This document shows positions 1-9,927 of a stretch of DNA of 64,000 bases, piece after piece. Source of the stretch: Anabaena sphaerica FACHB-251 (GTDB lineage: Bacteria; Cyanobacteriota; Cyanobacteriia; Cyanobacteriales; Nostocaceae); assembly GCF_014696825.1 (NCBI RefSeq), contig NZ_JACJQU010000002.1, forward strand, positions 496,001 through 560,000. The letters run 5' to 3'. The position numbers were made by a program, and so were the translations under genes. Every line of letters begins with the position of its first letter. The stretch's first letter is position 1. Below the pieces are notes generated by a model that was not told where the DNA came from, did no database searches, and was given only the letters and a program-made list of their open reading frames with translations.

Positions 1-1
1 A

Positions 2-1204
2 GAAGTCAAATTTATCTTGTTGATGAGTTTGTTTTTGTCTACTGCTATCACTGGTTTTTTGACTTGGAGAGAACCTACTCTTGCTAAGGGGGAAGGTAAA
101 AAACCACAACGCAGCAAACGTTTATTAGGAGAAGCGTTACTAATTCTCAGTGCTTTGATTTTAGGGGCAACTTTAATGCTGATGGCGCAAATATTCAATA
201 TTAGCGGTTCAGCTTCGCAGTTGTTTTTGGCTTGGGGGTTTGGTGTTTTAGTGATGGCTTATAGTCTATCCTTAAGTTCTTTGGGGGTTTTGGCTATTAT
301 CCTACTACAAATTGGCTATTGGTTTGGACTCAGAGAGTTTTGGTCTTCTACTAGTGATTTTAATTGGGCGCGTTTAGCGGTGCGACATACGCCGTTAATT
401 TCCTGGTTGTTGTTTGTGCCTTTGGCGTATATTTGTCGTTCACGAGTGATTTTTGTATTAGCTGCGATCGCTTTTACTCTTTCTTTGCAATACAATCTCA
501 ACCCTTTACCATTGCTAACTTTTTCTGATGTAATTCCTTGGGTGGCTTCTTTTGCTTTAGCACTCCCACCTGCATTATTTTGGAGTTATGATGATTTGTT
601 GTTCCCAACAGTTAATTATAGGTTATTTCAACCTATAGCCCGTAATTTGGCGTTGGGGTGTTTTGCAGTAGTCTTTTATTTATTGTCTTTCCGTTGGCAA
701 TGGCAATCTTTTAGTTATGGTTATGGTAATTCACCAACCAATGTCTCGAATGTATTTCAATCTCTGCCAATAATTGATTTAGGAATTCTCAGCGGTTTGG
801 CAGTGCTGCAATGGTTATTTCTGTTTCGTCATCGTCATCCCAACCGGAGGGATGTATTTTTTACTATCACTGTGATTAGTATTTTTCTGAGTTTTATTGT
901 GATCGTACCTTTTTGGCATCAAGCTATCGGTCGGATTACTGAACTCGGTATTTTTGTTTTCAATGTCCTGTTGATAACTTTAGCTTGGGGATTGATTCAA
1001 GAAGGATTGAAGTTAACTAACAGAGTCTCTTTTTGGTGTGGTATGCTATTATTCATCCTGCAAATTATTAGCCGGGTGCTAGAGTACGACACCGATTTAT
1101 TGTTTAGATCATTGGTGTTTGTATTGTGCGGTTCGGGTCTGATTTCTGCGGGTCTTTGGTTTGAACGTCGCTTCCATGAACGTACTGCGGTTAAGAAACA
1201 GTAG
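2..1204 (+). CDS. DUF2157-type integral membrane protein, 5' end outside window
   Basis: The frame is open to the left window edge, so this is the C-terminal part of a longer gene; the first start-like codon inside is a TTG at 17. About ten hydrophobic segments of 18-22 residues fill the protein. The first pair, with a MAQIFNISG-like stretch between helices, resembles DUF2157 membrane proteins. The next gene encodes a GDYXXLXY protein, a family commonly found beside DUF2157/DUF4401 genes, which supports the call. The molecular function is unknown. The family assignment is from memory of family patterns, not a search. Confidence 0.6.
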   Translation, partial: EVKFILLMSLFLSTAITGFLTWREPTLAKGEGKKPQRSKRLLGEALLILSALILGATLMLMAQIFNISGSASQLFLAWGFGVLVMAYSLSLSSLGVLAIILLQIGYWFGLREFWSSTSDFNWARLAVRHTPLISWLLFVPLAYICRSRVIFVLAAIAFTLSLQYNLNPLPLLTFSDVIPWVASFALALPPALFWSYDDLLFPTVNYRLFQPIARNLALGCFAVVFYLLSFRWQWQSFSYGYGNSPTNVSNVFQSLPIIDLGILSGLAVLQWLFLFRHRHPNRRDVFFTITVISIFLSFIVIVPFWHQAIGRITELGIFVFNVLLITLAWGLIQEGLKLTNRVSFWCGMLLFILQIISRVLEYDTDLLFRSLVFVLCGSGLISAGLWFERRFHERTAVKKQ

Positions 1205-1270
1205 AGAAGCCGTGCAGTTAGAATTAACAGATATATTAAATCTCTGCGTTAAAAATCCTATTAGTCATTG

Positions 1271-1337
1271 TAGATTTTAGGTTTTAGATTTTAGATTGTG
1301 CTAACTAAATACAATCCAAAATCCAAAATCCAAAATT
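1271..1337. repeat. AT-rich heptamer repeat with inverted arms
   Basis: Tandem copies of a TTTTAGA-like heptamer (about 1271-1298) are followed by tandem AATCCAA-like units (about 1312-1337), roughly complementary to each other. Similar AATCCAA/TTGGATT tracts recur near 22608-22640 and 25664-25692. This is the style of cyanobacterial short tandemly repeated sequences. It fills most of the gap between the two membrane-protein genes. Confidence 0.6.
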
Positions 1338-1363
1338 GAATTACCAATCACCTATTACTTATC

Positions 1364-2074
1364 ATGACAAATAATTCACCTGAACAAAATAGAACCTTAA
1401 CTCCAGAAAAAGAGTTTTCTGAGAAGTTAACTTTTCGTGATTACTTAATAGCGACTGAACAGAAAGCTAATCAACCGTTACCGATTTGGCGGTTAATAGC
1501 ACCCCTAATGGTGCAAATTGGTCTAATTTTGGCAGTTCCAAGTCAAGCGATGTATACAGAAATGACTGGTAAGACAGTTGTTTTGCAAACTATACCTGCA
1601 TATTCTAATAATTTGTTGCAGGGGTCTTCTTTGTCGTTTGATTATAATATCTCCCGCAGCGAAACTTTGAGAAGATTAACCGGTTGGAGAGATTGGGTAA
1701 CACAAAATTCTCTGAGAAATGGCAGAATAAATCAAGGAAGCACCTTATATGTGATTTTGCAAGAACAACAGTCTTTTAATCGTGGTCTTCCCGCTGCTTG
1801 GCGGCCAGTGCGTGTGAGTAGTGATCGACCGATGTATTTACCCAATAATCAGGTAGCTTTAAAGGGTAATTATCAAGATGGGCTGATTAACTACGGGTTG
1901 GAAAATTATTACGTTTCTGAAGAACAAAGACAGCTGATTAATAATGATTTGTCGCAAGCACAGCAAAACCGAGATGGACGTAGAACACCGATAGTTGTTA
2001 AAGTGAAAGTAGATCCTCAAGGTAATGCTGTACCAACAAGTATGTGGATAGGCGATCGCAATTATCGCTTTTAG
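1364..2074 (+). CDS. GDYXXLXY domain protein
   Basis: This 236-residue protein has one hydrophobic segment at about residues 43-60 (a signal anchor) and then a soluble extracytoplasmic domain. Near residue 168 it carries a GNYQDGLINYGLENYYV stretch that matches the GDYXXLXY signature, with the first D replaced by N. It follows the DUF2157 gene in the same direction and probably forms a membrane pair with it. No enzymatic activity is known for the family. Its stop overlaps the stop of the convergent small gene by 4 nt. Confidence 0.7.
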   Translation: MTNNSPEQNRTLTPEKEFSEKLTFRDYLIATEQKANQPLPIWRLIAPLMVQIGLILAVPSQAMYTEMTGKTVVLQTIPAYSNNLLQGSSLSFDYNISRSETLRRLTGWRDWVTQNSLRNGRINQGSTLYVILQEQQSFNRGLPAAWRPVRVSSDRPMYLPNNQVALKGNYQDGLINYGLENYYVSEEQRQLINNDLSQAQQNRDGRRTPIVVKVKVDPQGNAVPTSMWIGDRNYRF

Positions 2075-2310
2075 TCTTGGTGATGTAGGTTCCAGGCTGC
2101 ACCAAAAGCAGCCCCAGCCCCGGCTAATAATCCCGTACTCATGCCTTGAATAGTTCTTTGTGCTGGGTTTTGGATCAGACATTCGCTGCTAATTGTATCA
2201 GCACGCAAACACATTTTACTTTCTGCCCAACTAGAAGTTCCGCCTAAAATGACACCAGATACACTACAGGAAACAACAAGGAGTAACAAGCGTCTCGTTT
2301 TTCTATCCAT
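2071..2310 (-). CDS. small exported protein of unknown function
   Basis: This 79-residue protein starts with KTRR, followed by a hydrophobic stretch and a likely signal-peptide cleavage after SSWA (about residue 29). The remaining 50 residues contain two cysteines (CLRADTISSEC) that could form a disulfide, and a glycine/alanine-rich segment near the C-terminus (GLLAGAGAAFGAAW) that could be a second membrane helix. I do not recognise the family. It converges on the GDYXXLXY gene with a 4-nt overlap of the two stop codons. Confidence 0.5.
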   Translation of the reverse strand: MDRKTRRLLLLVVSCSVSGVILGGTSSWAESKMCLRADTISSECLIQNPAQRTIQGMSTGLLAGAGAAFGAAWNLHHQD

Positions 2311-2370
2311 AGATGGATGTGTAAAGTAGAGAAGTGAATTAGGGTTTCCAACTACTTTACACTATTTTCG

Positions 2371-2472
2371 TGATTGGTGATTGGTGATTGGTGATTGGTG
2401 ATTGGGAATAACAAAATTGATTACCCAGTCCCCAGTCCCCAGTCCCCAGTCCCCAGTCCCCAGTCCCCAGTC
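2371..2472. repeat. STRR heptanucleotide tandem repeats (two arrays)
   Basis: Five copies of TGATTGG (2371-2405) are followed, after 18 nt, by seven perfect copies of CCCAGTC (2424-2472). The CCCAGTC array is the reverse complement of the GACTGGG-type array at 14643-14686, so the same family occurs twice in the window. Heptamer arrays of this kind are typical of filamentous cyanobacteria. It lies between two minus-strand genes; no terminator hairpin is apparent here. Confidence 0.9.
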
Positions 2473-2482
2473 CCCTACCTTC

Positions 2483-4318
2483 TTAGTCAATTTTCAGATT
2501 AAAAGGTAAACGGGCGTAAATGCCTTGAGGATCGTTCATTTTGTTCAAAATAGAAATTTCCTGTTGTAATTTCTCAAATTCTGCTAAAAGCGGGTTAGCT
2601 GGTTGGATTTGAGTTTTTTCAATTCCTAATTTTCCTTGGGCTACTTGTAGTTTTCTGCCAAAGAAACGTTCTTCTAAGCTAGTAACTTGCGGATATTCCT
2701 GCACTTCCCAATCATTGCCTAATTTTGCTTGTTTAGCTGCATATTCAAGCGCAACATTCAAACCACCAATTTCATCAACTAAACCTATTTGTTTCGCGGC
2801 TGCACCTGACCAAACTCGACCTTGGGCAATTTCGGCTACTTTTTGTTGTGGTAGTTTTCGACCTTGGGCAACTTTATTGATAAACATATTATAAATACGG
2901 TTAACACTGCGTTGATAAAGTGCTAATTCTTGGGGTGATTTCGGACGGGCAACAGTTTGATTATCTGCATATTGGGAGGTTTTGACTGTATCCCAGGTGA
3001 TGCCATTATTATTGGCTAATTTTTGACCATTGAATAATACACCAAATACACCGATAGAACCTGTAATTGTGTTAGGTTCGGCAAAAATGCGATTAGAATC
3101 ACTGGCTATCCAATAACCACCAGAAGCAGCTACATCACCCATGGAAACGATGACTGGTTTGGCTTGTCGAGTTAATTTGATTTCTCGCTGAATGATTTCC
3201 GATGCGGTGGCGCTACCACCAGGGCTGTTAATTCTTAAAACCACAGATTTAACATCTTCATCTTGGCGGATTTTGTTGAAGATTTTCGCAAAGCGATCGC
3301 CTCCTATTTGTCCATCTTCTCCTTTACCATCGACTATTTCCCCTTCTGCATAAACAACGGCAATTTTATTTTCTGATTTGCGTTCTACACCCATTGATTT
3401 ACCAGGTACTTCAGCATAATCAGTAATGTTAATTTGCCGGAAGCTTTTATCGTCTTTATCACTAGCAGTTAATTTTTTCAGGTCAGCGACTACTTGATCC
3501 TGGTAAGCCACCTGATCTACTAAACCATTGCTTTTAGCTGTGTTAGCTTCTAAAATAGCTTGACTATTTGCGATCGCTTGCAACTTTTGCGGTGGAATTT
3601 TCCGGCTTGCACCGACAGTAGTCCGCCACTCTCCCCACACATCATCTAATAATTTCTGGGTTTGTTGGCGATTTTCGGGACTTAGCTTATCGAGAATAAA
3701 CGGTTCTACTGCTCCCTTAAATTTTCCTACCCGCACCACCTGAACACCAATGCCGTATTTCTGCAATGCTCCCGCTAAAAACATCGGTTGTGAACTCAAA
3801 CCGTTGATTTCCATCAGTCCTACAGGATTGAGTACAATATTATTAGCTACTGAACTGAGATAATATTCCCGTTCATTCCAGTCTGTGCTGTATGCGACAA
3901 TCTTTTTACCAGAAGCACGGAATTTATCTAAAGCTTGGCGAATTTCTTTCAGGGAAGCATAACCGAGGCCACTGGCTGCACCTGACTTGGTAGCATCTAT
4001 GTAAATACCCACAATGCGCGGATCGCGTTCTGCTTTTTCCACAGTTTCTATAACTTTGCGGAGTGTGATTCTATCTTCATCGACTCCTGCTAAGGTTTTT
4101 TGCAGAAAATCACTGGAACTGGGTTGACTGTCGGTGATTTTCATTGACAAGTCAAAAACCAGCATAGATTTATCTTTGACTTGTGGACCGGTATCTTTAG
4201 AAGTAGCAGCAGCGATAACCAGGAACAATAAGCCTAAAGTACCGACCCCAGCAAAAATAGTCAATCCTAGTAGGCTACCAATTAAACTAGCAAAAGTTTG
4301 TTTAAGAAAGTTAGTCAT
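2483..4318 (-). CDS. sppA: signal peptide peptidase SppA, 67K type
   Basis: This is a membrane-bound serine protease that degrades cleaved signal peptides. The 611 residues begin with an N-terminal transmembrane segment (about 11-38), followed by two tandem ClpP-like (S49) domains as in the long E. coli form. The general-base lysine is K201 in VGKFKGAVEPF and the nucleophile is S399 in AASGGYW, matching the Lys/Ser dyad split between the two domains. The oxyanion-loop NSPGGSA motif is present near residue 365. In cyanobacteria, paralogues of this family have also been linked to light acclimation. It appears to be a single-gene unit, with heptamer repeats on both sides. Confidence 0.93.
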   Translation of the reverse strand: MTNFLKQTFASLIGSLLGLTIFAGVGTLGLLFLVIAAATSKDTGPQVKDKSMLVFDLSMKITDSQPSSSDFLQKTLAGVDEDRITLRKVIETVEKAERDPRIVGIYIDATKSGAASGLGYASLKEIRQALDKFRASGKKIVAYSTDWNEREYYLSSVANNIVLNPVGLMEINGLSSQPMFLAGALQKYGIGVQVVRVGKFKGAVEPFILDKLSPENRQQTQKLLDDVWGEWRTTVGASRKIPPQKLQAIANSQAILEANTAKSNGLVDQVAYQDQVVADLKKLTASDKDDKSFRQINITDYAEVPGKSMGVERKSENKIAVVYAEGEIVDGKGEDGQIGGDRFAKIFNKIRQDEDVKSVVLRINSPGGSATASEIIQREIKLTRQAKPVIVSMGDVAASGGYWIASDSNRIFAEPNTITGSIGVFGVLFNGQKLANNNGITWDTVKTSQYADNQTVARPKSPQELALYQRSVNRIYNMFINKVAQGRKLPQQKVAEIAQGRVWSGAAAKQIGLVDEIGGLNVALEYAAKQAKLGNDWEVQEYPQVTSLEERFFGRKLQVAQGKLGIEKTQIQPANPLLAEFEKLQQEISILNKMNDPQGIYARLPFNLKID

Positions 4319-4375
4319 TAGTTATTAGTTATTAGTCATTTTGGTCATTAGTCATTAGTCATGAGTCATTAGTTA
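4319..4375. repeat. TTATTAG/TCATTAG heptamer repeat
   Basis: About eight degenerate heptamers of the form TTATTAG or TCATTAG lie immediately upstream of the sppA start codon, in its probable 5' untranslated region. This is another short tandem repeat locus of the STRR type. Confidence 0.7.
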
Positions 4376-4413
4376 AAAAACCAATGACTGACGAAGGACA
4401 ATCTATGTTACTT

Positions 4414-5529
4414 TTATTGTATACGTTGCAAACTGTCAGATTGCTTTAACTGATACAAAGTTCTGTTACCAGTACAGAATAATACGGTAGTGATTTCGGC
4501 CATTAATACCTCTGTCAACTCTTGCAGCGCAGTTTCTGATACATCTGCGGCTTGCAGGAAGGGCATTGCTAAACCAGCGATATCTGCACCGAGAGCGATC
4601 GCTTTAGCCACATCTAACCCATGACGTAACCCCCCAGAAGCAATTAAAGGTATTTGGGGTAACTGAGCGCGAATACTGGTAATACACTCTGCTGTCGGTA
4701 TACCCCAATCAGCAAAAGTTCTTCCCAAGCGTCGCTGCAAAGATGTTTCTGCTCTTTCGCTTTCCACTAACGCCCAAGATGTCCCACCAGCACCAGCTAC
4801 ATCAATGGCCTGTATTCCCACAGATATGAGTTTTTCTGCCATTGTCGCAGAAATGCCATTACCTACTTCTTTAGCAATTACAGGTACTGGTAATTTACTG
4901 CATAAGTTAGCTATTTTGTCAAACAATTCCCGGAAATTTGTATCACCTCTCGGTTGAATGAATTCTTGCAGGGGGTTAATGTGTAAAATCAACGCATCAG
5001 CTTCTAAAATATCAATAATTCGCAGACATTCATCAACCCCACATTGATAATTGAGTTGCACTGCGCCCAAGTTGGCAAATAAAAGCACATCGGGGGCATA
5101 TTTGCGAATAGCGAAAGTATCAGCAACTTGAGGTTTTTCCAATGCCACACGCTGAGAACCTACACCCATCGCTAGTTTATATTGTTGCGCCACTTCTGCC
5201 AAACGACGGTTAATGATTCCTGCGCGTTCTGTTCCCCCGGTCATGGAGGAGATTAACAAAGGTGCGTTGAGCCTTTTTCCTAAAAAAGTAGTGCTGATAT
5301 CAATATCGTGGCGATCGCATTCCGGTAAGCAACAATGGGTAAAACGATAGCGTTCTAGTCCTGTAGTGACTTGCTGACATTGGACATCTTCCTCTAGACA
5401 GATGCGGATATGATCTGCTTTGCGGTTTTGAGTTTGTGCAGGTGTGGTGGTAGGAGAGTTCACGGATAATGACTCCAAGCTGTTATTTTCATTATTGTGA
5501 CATTGTGACAGTCCCTGCAAAATTTTCAC
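4414..5529 (-). CDS. fni: isopentenyl-diphosphate delta-isomerase, type 2 (FMN-dependent)
   Basis: The enzyme interconverts IPP and DMAPP at the end of the MEP pathway, supplying carotenoid, phytol and quinone synthesis in the cytosol. The 371-residue protein carries the conserved RKADH motif (36-40), the SSMTGGT substrate/flavin loop near residue 95, GVGSQRVAL, the HINPLQE segment and the C-terminal GASGGLRHG-like phosphate-binding loop ([15 protein letters not shown]). The roughly 30 residues before RKADH are poorly conserved, so translation may start later (for example nearer the SPTTTP stretch). Type 2 is the usual isomerase form in cyanobacteria. Confidence 0.93.
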   Translation of the reverse strand: MKILQGLSQCHNNENNSLESLSVNSPTTTPAQTQNRKADHIRICLEEDVQCQQVTTGLERYRFTHCCLPECDRHDIDISTTFLGKRLNAPLLISSMTGGTERAGIINRRLAEVAQQYKLAMGVGSQRVALEKPQVADTFAIRKYAPDVLLFANLGAVQLNYQCGVDECLRIIDILEADALILHINPLQEFIQPRGDTNFRELFDKIANLCSKLPVPVIAKEVGNGISATMAEKLISVGIQAIDVAGAGGTSWALVESERAETSLQRRLGRTFADWGIPTAECITSIRAQLPQIPLIASGGLRHGLDVAKAIALGADIAGLAMPFLQAADVSETALQELTEVLMAEITTVLFCTGNRTLYQLKQSDSLQRIQ

Positions 5530-5756
5530 AGAATCAAGTAAAATAAAGTTATACCCTCAGTCAGAAAAAAGGTATCAAAACAGCTATTTCCATTTGTGAT
5601 TAAAAAATCCCATTAGCCACACTTTATTACTCTGTGTTAGACATGATTTTGATATTTCCATGTAAAATTAATAAAAACTATTTATTTCCAAAAGGGGATT
5701 TAAAAAGTGTAAAGCTTGCTGAAACGTAGTTTACTGTTTATGCTCTCTTAGTCAAT

Positions 5757-5815
5757 CAATAGTTATCAGTTAACAGCTAACAGTAACATCTGATAACTGA
5801 TAACTGATAACTAAT
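5757..5815. repeat. TGATAAC tandem repeat with inverted partner
   Basis: A TAGTTATCAGTTA stretch is followed by three to four copies of CTGATAA (about 5791-5813), able to fold back on the first part. It sits just downstream of the DUF937 gene stop. The rest of the gap 5530-5756 shows nothing recognisable. Confidence 0.6.
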
Positions 5816-5818
5816 TAA

Positions 5819-6316
5819 TTACCTTCCTAAAAACCGACTAGCTAACTTAATAGCATCAGCAATATCAAGATCCCCATCACCATCAGTATCAAGGAATTTA
5901 TTCAATAATGGATTTCCGCCAGATTGCAAGAAATTAAGAACTAAAGGTACTAAAGTAGGTAGTAATTGTTGAATCATTCCCGCATCTAAACCTGTGCGTT
6001 GGGCTGCAATTTCCGCTACTTGTTGTTGAATAGCTGGGGAAAATAGGGAACTGACAGCTTGAGAATCGGGAGAAGTTCCAGCAAATTGATTAACAAAGCC
6101 TTGGACTGCTTCTGTTCCTTCGTTAGCTTGCTTTTCTTGCAAAGATGAATGCACCTGTTTACCAACTACTGACAAAACAGATTGCATAGTTGAGGTATCT
6201 GTACCAGTATTATTACTTATTTGCTGGATGGTGTTGGCAATACTTACCAGTTTACCCAAACCACCTGGTTGATTGGAATTAGCAACTGAACCAAGAATTT
6301 GATCAAAAAGTCCCAT
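5819..6316 (-). CDS. DUF937-type protein with EF-hand-like calcium loop
   Basis: This 165-residue cytosolic protein resembles the DUF937 family: it begins MGLFDQILG, and its glutamine-rich helices end in a QLLPTLVPLVLNFL segment. The C-terminus carries DTDGDGDLDIADA, a canonical EF-hand or dockerin-type calcium-binding loop. Its ATG shares one base with the TAA stop of the upstream histidine kinase (TAATG), which implies translational coupling and one transcript. The function is unknown. The coupling suggests a link to the kinase, and a calcium-responsive role is only inference. Confidence 0.75.
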   Translation of the reverse strand: MGLFDQILGSVANSNQPGGLGKLVSIANTIQQISNNTGTDTSTMQSVLSVVGKQVHSSLQEKQANEGTEAVQGFVNQFAGTSPDSQAVSSLFSPAIQQQVAEIAAQRTGLDAGMIQQLLPTLVPLVLNFLQSGGNPLLNKFLDTDGDGDLDIADAIKLASRFLGR

Positions 6317-8028
6317 TAGGTTTTTTCTCCATGAATTGGTAGAGCGATCGCAAATTCTGTACCTTGATTTAACTCAGAATGGCAACTGATTTTACCTCTA
6401 TGTTTTTCTACCACAATTTGATGAGTAATGGCTAAACCTAAGCCTGTACCAATACCTCGTGGTTTAGTGGTGAAAAAGGTTTCAAATATCTTGCTTTGAT
6501 TTTCTGGGCTAATTCCCGATCCATTATCTGCAATTCGCACCACTACCCAATCATTACACGAGCATTCTGTAATAATGGTGATTTCTGGTGAAAATTGCGG
6601 ATGACTCTGAGATTTTTCTTCTAAGGCATCAATGGCATTACTGAGGATATTCATAAATACTTGATAGAGTAAACTCATGTAACCGGGAAGCAAGGGTATC
6701 TCTCCATAGTTGCGAACAAGTTTAATACTATTTTTTATGCGACTATTTAAAATCAATAATGTACTATCAATACAAGGATGCAAATCTACTAATTTGCTTC
6801 CTCCTTCATCTAAACGAGAGAAGTTTTTTAAACTGCGGACAATTTCTCGCGTGCGTTCAGTTCCCAGTGTCATTGAGTTTAATATTTTTGGCAGATCAGT
6901 TTCCAGAAACTCTAAATCAATTTCTTCAGCTACCGCTAGGACTTCATCAGGTGGCTCAGGAATTGTTTCTTTGTATGTTTTCAGTAGTTTTAATAAATCA
7001 TCAATATATGTTTGGGCGTGTACTAAATTACCAGAAATAAAGTTGACAGGATTATTAATTTCATGAGCTACACCAGCTAACATCCGTCCCAAACTTGACA
7101 TTTTTTCACTTTGAATGAGTTGGGTTTGGGCTTCAGCTTGTTGGATTTCTAAAAGGCTTTTCACTTGTTGAATTAGCTGGTTTAAGGCAACAGCTAAAAT
7201 ACCAATTTCGTCTTTTGTGGTGACAGGTGCTTGCAATTCAAAATTAGCTTCTTTGGTAACTCTTTGGGCAATATTCGTGACTGCATTAATGGGACTAGCA
7301 ATGATTGTACTAGTGTATAGAGCTAGAATGAGCGCAATAGAGACTGAAAGTAGCATACTAGCAATAATAATTTGTGCTTGTATTGTTGCCGCCTGATTTT
7401 GGGCTATATCAGCTTGTTCCTGGCTTGTACTAACGGCTTTGGCGAAATCAGTTAAATCATGGCAAAATACAAAAAAGTTCTGTGCGGCTTGACTTTGATG
7501 AAACCCCAAAATTAACAGTTGCGCTTTTGCTAATCCTCCTGCTTGGAGACGAAGTTGAGAAATTTGCCTGTTTAAATCCTTGAGTTTCTGGAAATATTCT
7601 GTGATTTTACTCTCATGTTTGTTGATCAGAATCTGCAAATTATATTGCGATTCGATGAGGCTAAATTCCTTCAAGCGAGAAAACAAAGTTTCAAATTCTT
7701 GGCAATGCTTCTGAAATTCCGTTAGATCTGTAGTATATTGCAAATCTTGCTGCTGACTTAAATTAGGTACTAGCTCTTGCTGATGAACCTGGATTTCCAA
7801 CAACACTCCTTGCAAACTACTGAGCAAAGCTCCTTCTTCATCGGCCAATATCATATTGATTCTAGCAGCTTGGTAGTAGCGATCGCCTATTATTAAGCCG
7901 CCCGTTGTTCCCAAAATCGCGATTCCCAGGGATAAACCATACCCACAAACAATTTTTTGCCTAATACTCAGTCGCTGGAATAATTTTCGCAACCATTTAA
8001 AAGGCATTACTTCAGATTTTAAATTCAT
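6316..8028 (-). CDS. membrane sensor histidine kinase
   Basis: This 570-residue inner-membrane two-component sensor has a TM helix near 27-47, a periplasmic helical sensor of about 170 residues, and a second TM near 218-242. These are followed by a HAMP linker (243-295), a short coiled coil and a HisKA domain with phospho-acceptor H322 in AGVAHEINNP. The HATPase domain has N box NILSNAIDAL, G1 DNGSGI and G2 GTGLGLAI. All kinase motifs look intact. No response regulator is adjacent, so the partner is elsewhere. The ligand is unknown. It is co-transcribed with the DUF937 gene through a TAATG overlap. A second possible start lies at codon 8 (MPFKWL). Confidence 0.92.
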   Translation of the reverse strand: MNLKSEVMPFKWLRKLFQRLSIRQKIVCGYGLSLGIAILGTTGGLIIGDRYYQAARINMILADEEGALLSSLQGVLLEIQVHQQELVPNLSQQQDLQYTTDLTEFQKHCQEFETLFSRLKEFSLIESQYNLQILINKHESKITEYFQKLKDLNRQISQLRLQAGGLAKAQLLILGFHQSQAAQNFFVFCHDLTDFAKAVSTSQEQADIAQNQAATIQAQIIIASMLLSVSIALILALYTSTIIASPINAVTNIAQRVTKEANFELQAPVTTKDEIGILAVALNQLIQQVKSLLEIQQAEAQTQLIQSEKMSSLGRMLAGVAHEINNPVNFISGNLVHAQTYIDDLLKLLKTYKETIPEPPDEVLAVAEEIDLEFLETDLPKILNSMTLGTERTREIVRSLKNFSRLDEGGSKLVDLHPCIDSTLLILNSRIKNSIKLVRNYGEIPLLPGYMSLLYQVFMNILSNAIDALEEKSQSHPQFSPEITIITECSCNDWVVVRIADNGSGISPENQSKIFETFFTTKPRGIGTGLGLAITHQIVVEKHRGKISCHSELNQGTEFAIALPIHGEKT

Positions 8029-8379
8029 TGTGCAACTCGCCGTTGAACTTTTCCATGAGGAAGGTTTTGATGAAAAACAGGGAATTCAGCAGCCAGTCAT
8101 TAAACAGTTAACAGTTATCACTTGTAAAACTTGTCACTGTTTATTGATTTAAGGGAACGGGAACATTAAACACAAACTGAGTCTTAGTTTAGCAAAATTT
8201 GTCTTTTTGTACTAAATAGGGAATAGGGAAGGAGGAGTTTCTTTCATTCGTAGGGGGTGGTTTACTGGTAATTAGGCTGCTCTTAAAGAGATTTTCATGC
8301 GTTCTGGTGTACGTAGTTGATGACGGCTATTAAGATCAGAAGCATCTGCCTACTTCATATCCTCTCATTTTTGTTATTC

Positions 8380-9927
8380 ATGCCTCTGCCTCGCCTAGTC
8401 ACGCTCATTGTTGGTCTGATTATCATTTTGGGGTTAGCCCTATGGCTGATTGATTCGCTCTCTCGGCTTTATTACCAGTTATCCTATTCTCCCCTATTAG
8501 GAAATCTGCTGCTGTTACTGCTGATTGTACTGTTGGCAGGATTGGTTGCGGCCTTTATCTATTATGTGTTGGTTCTGAAATCTGGTGAGCAGCAATCGCG
8601 CCGTAATCGCAGACGAGTTACTCCTGCTCAAATTCCTGCGGCTAAATCTGATGCAGCTTCTAGCACTCTCCACGCTGTGCGTCAACAGGTAGCGCAAATT
8701 CAAGATGAAGTGACCCGTCAAGCTTTATTGAGTCGCACTCAGGAAATTGAGGCGAATTTAGCACGGGGGGAAATTCAAGTAGTGGTGTTTGGGACGGGGA
8801 GTGCTGGCAAAACTTCCCTGGTGAATGCGATTATGGGGCGGATAGTCGGCCAAGTGAATGCGCCAATGGGTACAACTCAGGTGGGGGAAACCTATTGTTT
8901 GCGGTTAAAGGGATTAGAACGGAAAATTTTAATTACGGATACGCCCGGAATTTTAGAAGCGGGGGTAGCAGGAACGGAACGGGAACAACTCGCTAGGGCT
9001 TTGGCGACAGAAGCGGATTTGCTGTTATTTGTGGTAGATAATGATTTACGGCGTTCTGAATATGAGCCGCTCAAAGGGTTGGCAGAAATTGGTAAGCGAT
9101 CGCTCTTGGTTCTCAATAAAACAGATTTATATACAGAAGACGATCAAGAAACCATCTTGGCCAAGTTGCGTCACCGGGTACGGGATTTTATTGCTAGTAA
9201 TGATGTAGTGGCGATCACTGCCAATCCCCAACCCGCACAATTAGAAACCGGTGAAACCTTCCAGCCAGAACCAGATATTATTCCCCTGTTACGACGCATG
9301 GCCGCTATTTTACGGGCTGAAGGTGAAGATTTAGTTGCAGATAATATTCTCTTGCAATCTCTACGCTTAGGGGAAGAAGCCCGAAAATTAATTGATTCCC
9401 AGCGTCGCCGTCAAGCTGATAAGATTGTTGACCGTTATCAATGGATTGGGGCTGGTGTAGTATCTGTCACTCCTTTACCAGTTGTCGATTTACTAGCCAC
9501 AGCGGCAGTTAATGCCCAAATGGTGGTAGAAATTGGCAAAGTTTACGGTTGTGATTTGAATATGGAACGGGGGCGAGAATTAGCCTTATCTTTAGGAAAA
9601 ACTATTGCTGGCTTAGGTATTGTCAAGGGCGCAATTGAATTACTCTCGACGGCGTTGCAACTTAATGTTGGTACTTTTATTATTGGTCGGGCTATTCAAG
9701 GAGTGACAGCAGCTTATTTAACGCGCATTGCCGGCAAAAGCTTTATTGAATATTTTCGCCATGATCAAGATTGGGGTGATGGGGGGATGACGGAAGTAGT
9801 ACAGCAACAGTTTCAGATCAACCGCCGAGATGAGTTTATCAAAGTATTTATCCAAGAAGCGATCGCTAAAGTCGTCAAACCGTTAACAAACACTTTTGAG
9901 GATCACGAAGAGAACACAAAAATGTAA
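8380..9927 (+). CDS. membrane-anchored Era-like GTPase with DUF697 domain
   Basis: Two N-terminal transmembrane helices are followed by a G domain with Walker A GTGSAGKTS, G3 ITDTPG and G4 LNKTD, then a C-terminal DUF697-like hydrophobic helical region (about the last 150 residues). Such proteins are common in cyanobacteria, and their role is not established; membrane remodelling or stress functions have been proposed for related GTPases. I chose the ATG at 8380 (MPLPRLVTL) because related proteins as I remember them begin there. An in-frame ATG at 8317 would add 21 residues. The upstream gap (8029-8379) holds a purine-rich GGGAATAGGGAAGGAGGAG stretch and no gene. Confidence 0.82.
   Translation: MPLPRLVTLIVGLIIILGLALWLIDSLSRLYYQLSYSPLLGNLLLLLLIVLLAGLVAAFIYYVLVLKSGEQQSRRNRRRVTPAQIPAAKSDAASSTLHAVRQQVAQIQDEVTRQALLSRTQEIEANLARGEIQVVVFGTGSAGKTSLVNAIMGRIVGQVNAPMGTTQVGETYCLRLKGLERKILITDTPGILEAGVAGTEREQLARALATEADLLLFVVDNDLRRSEYEPLKGLAEIGKRSLLVLNKTDLYTEDDQETILAKLRHRVRDFIASNDVVAITANPQPAQLETGETFQPEPDIIPLLRRMAAILRAEGEDLVADNILLQSLRLGEEARKLIDSQRRRQADKIVDRYQWIGAGVVSVTPLPVVDLLATAAVNAQMVVEIGKVYGCDLNMERGRELALSLGKTIAGLGIVKGAIELLSTALQLNVGTFIIGRAIQGVTAAYLTRIAGKSFIEYFRHDQDWGDGGMTEVVQQQFQINRRDEFIKVFIQEAIAKVVKPLTNTFEDHEENTKM

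Noticed and set aside
2371-2472. Regular short repeats that could suggest a CRISPR array
   Set aside because: The period is seven bases with no unique spacers and there are no cas genes; they are STRR tandem repeats.
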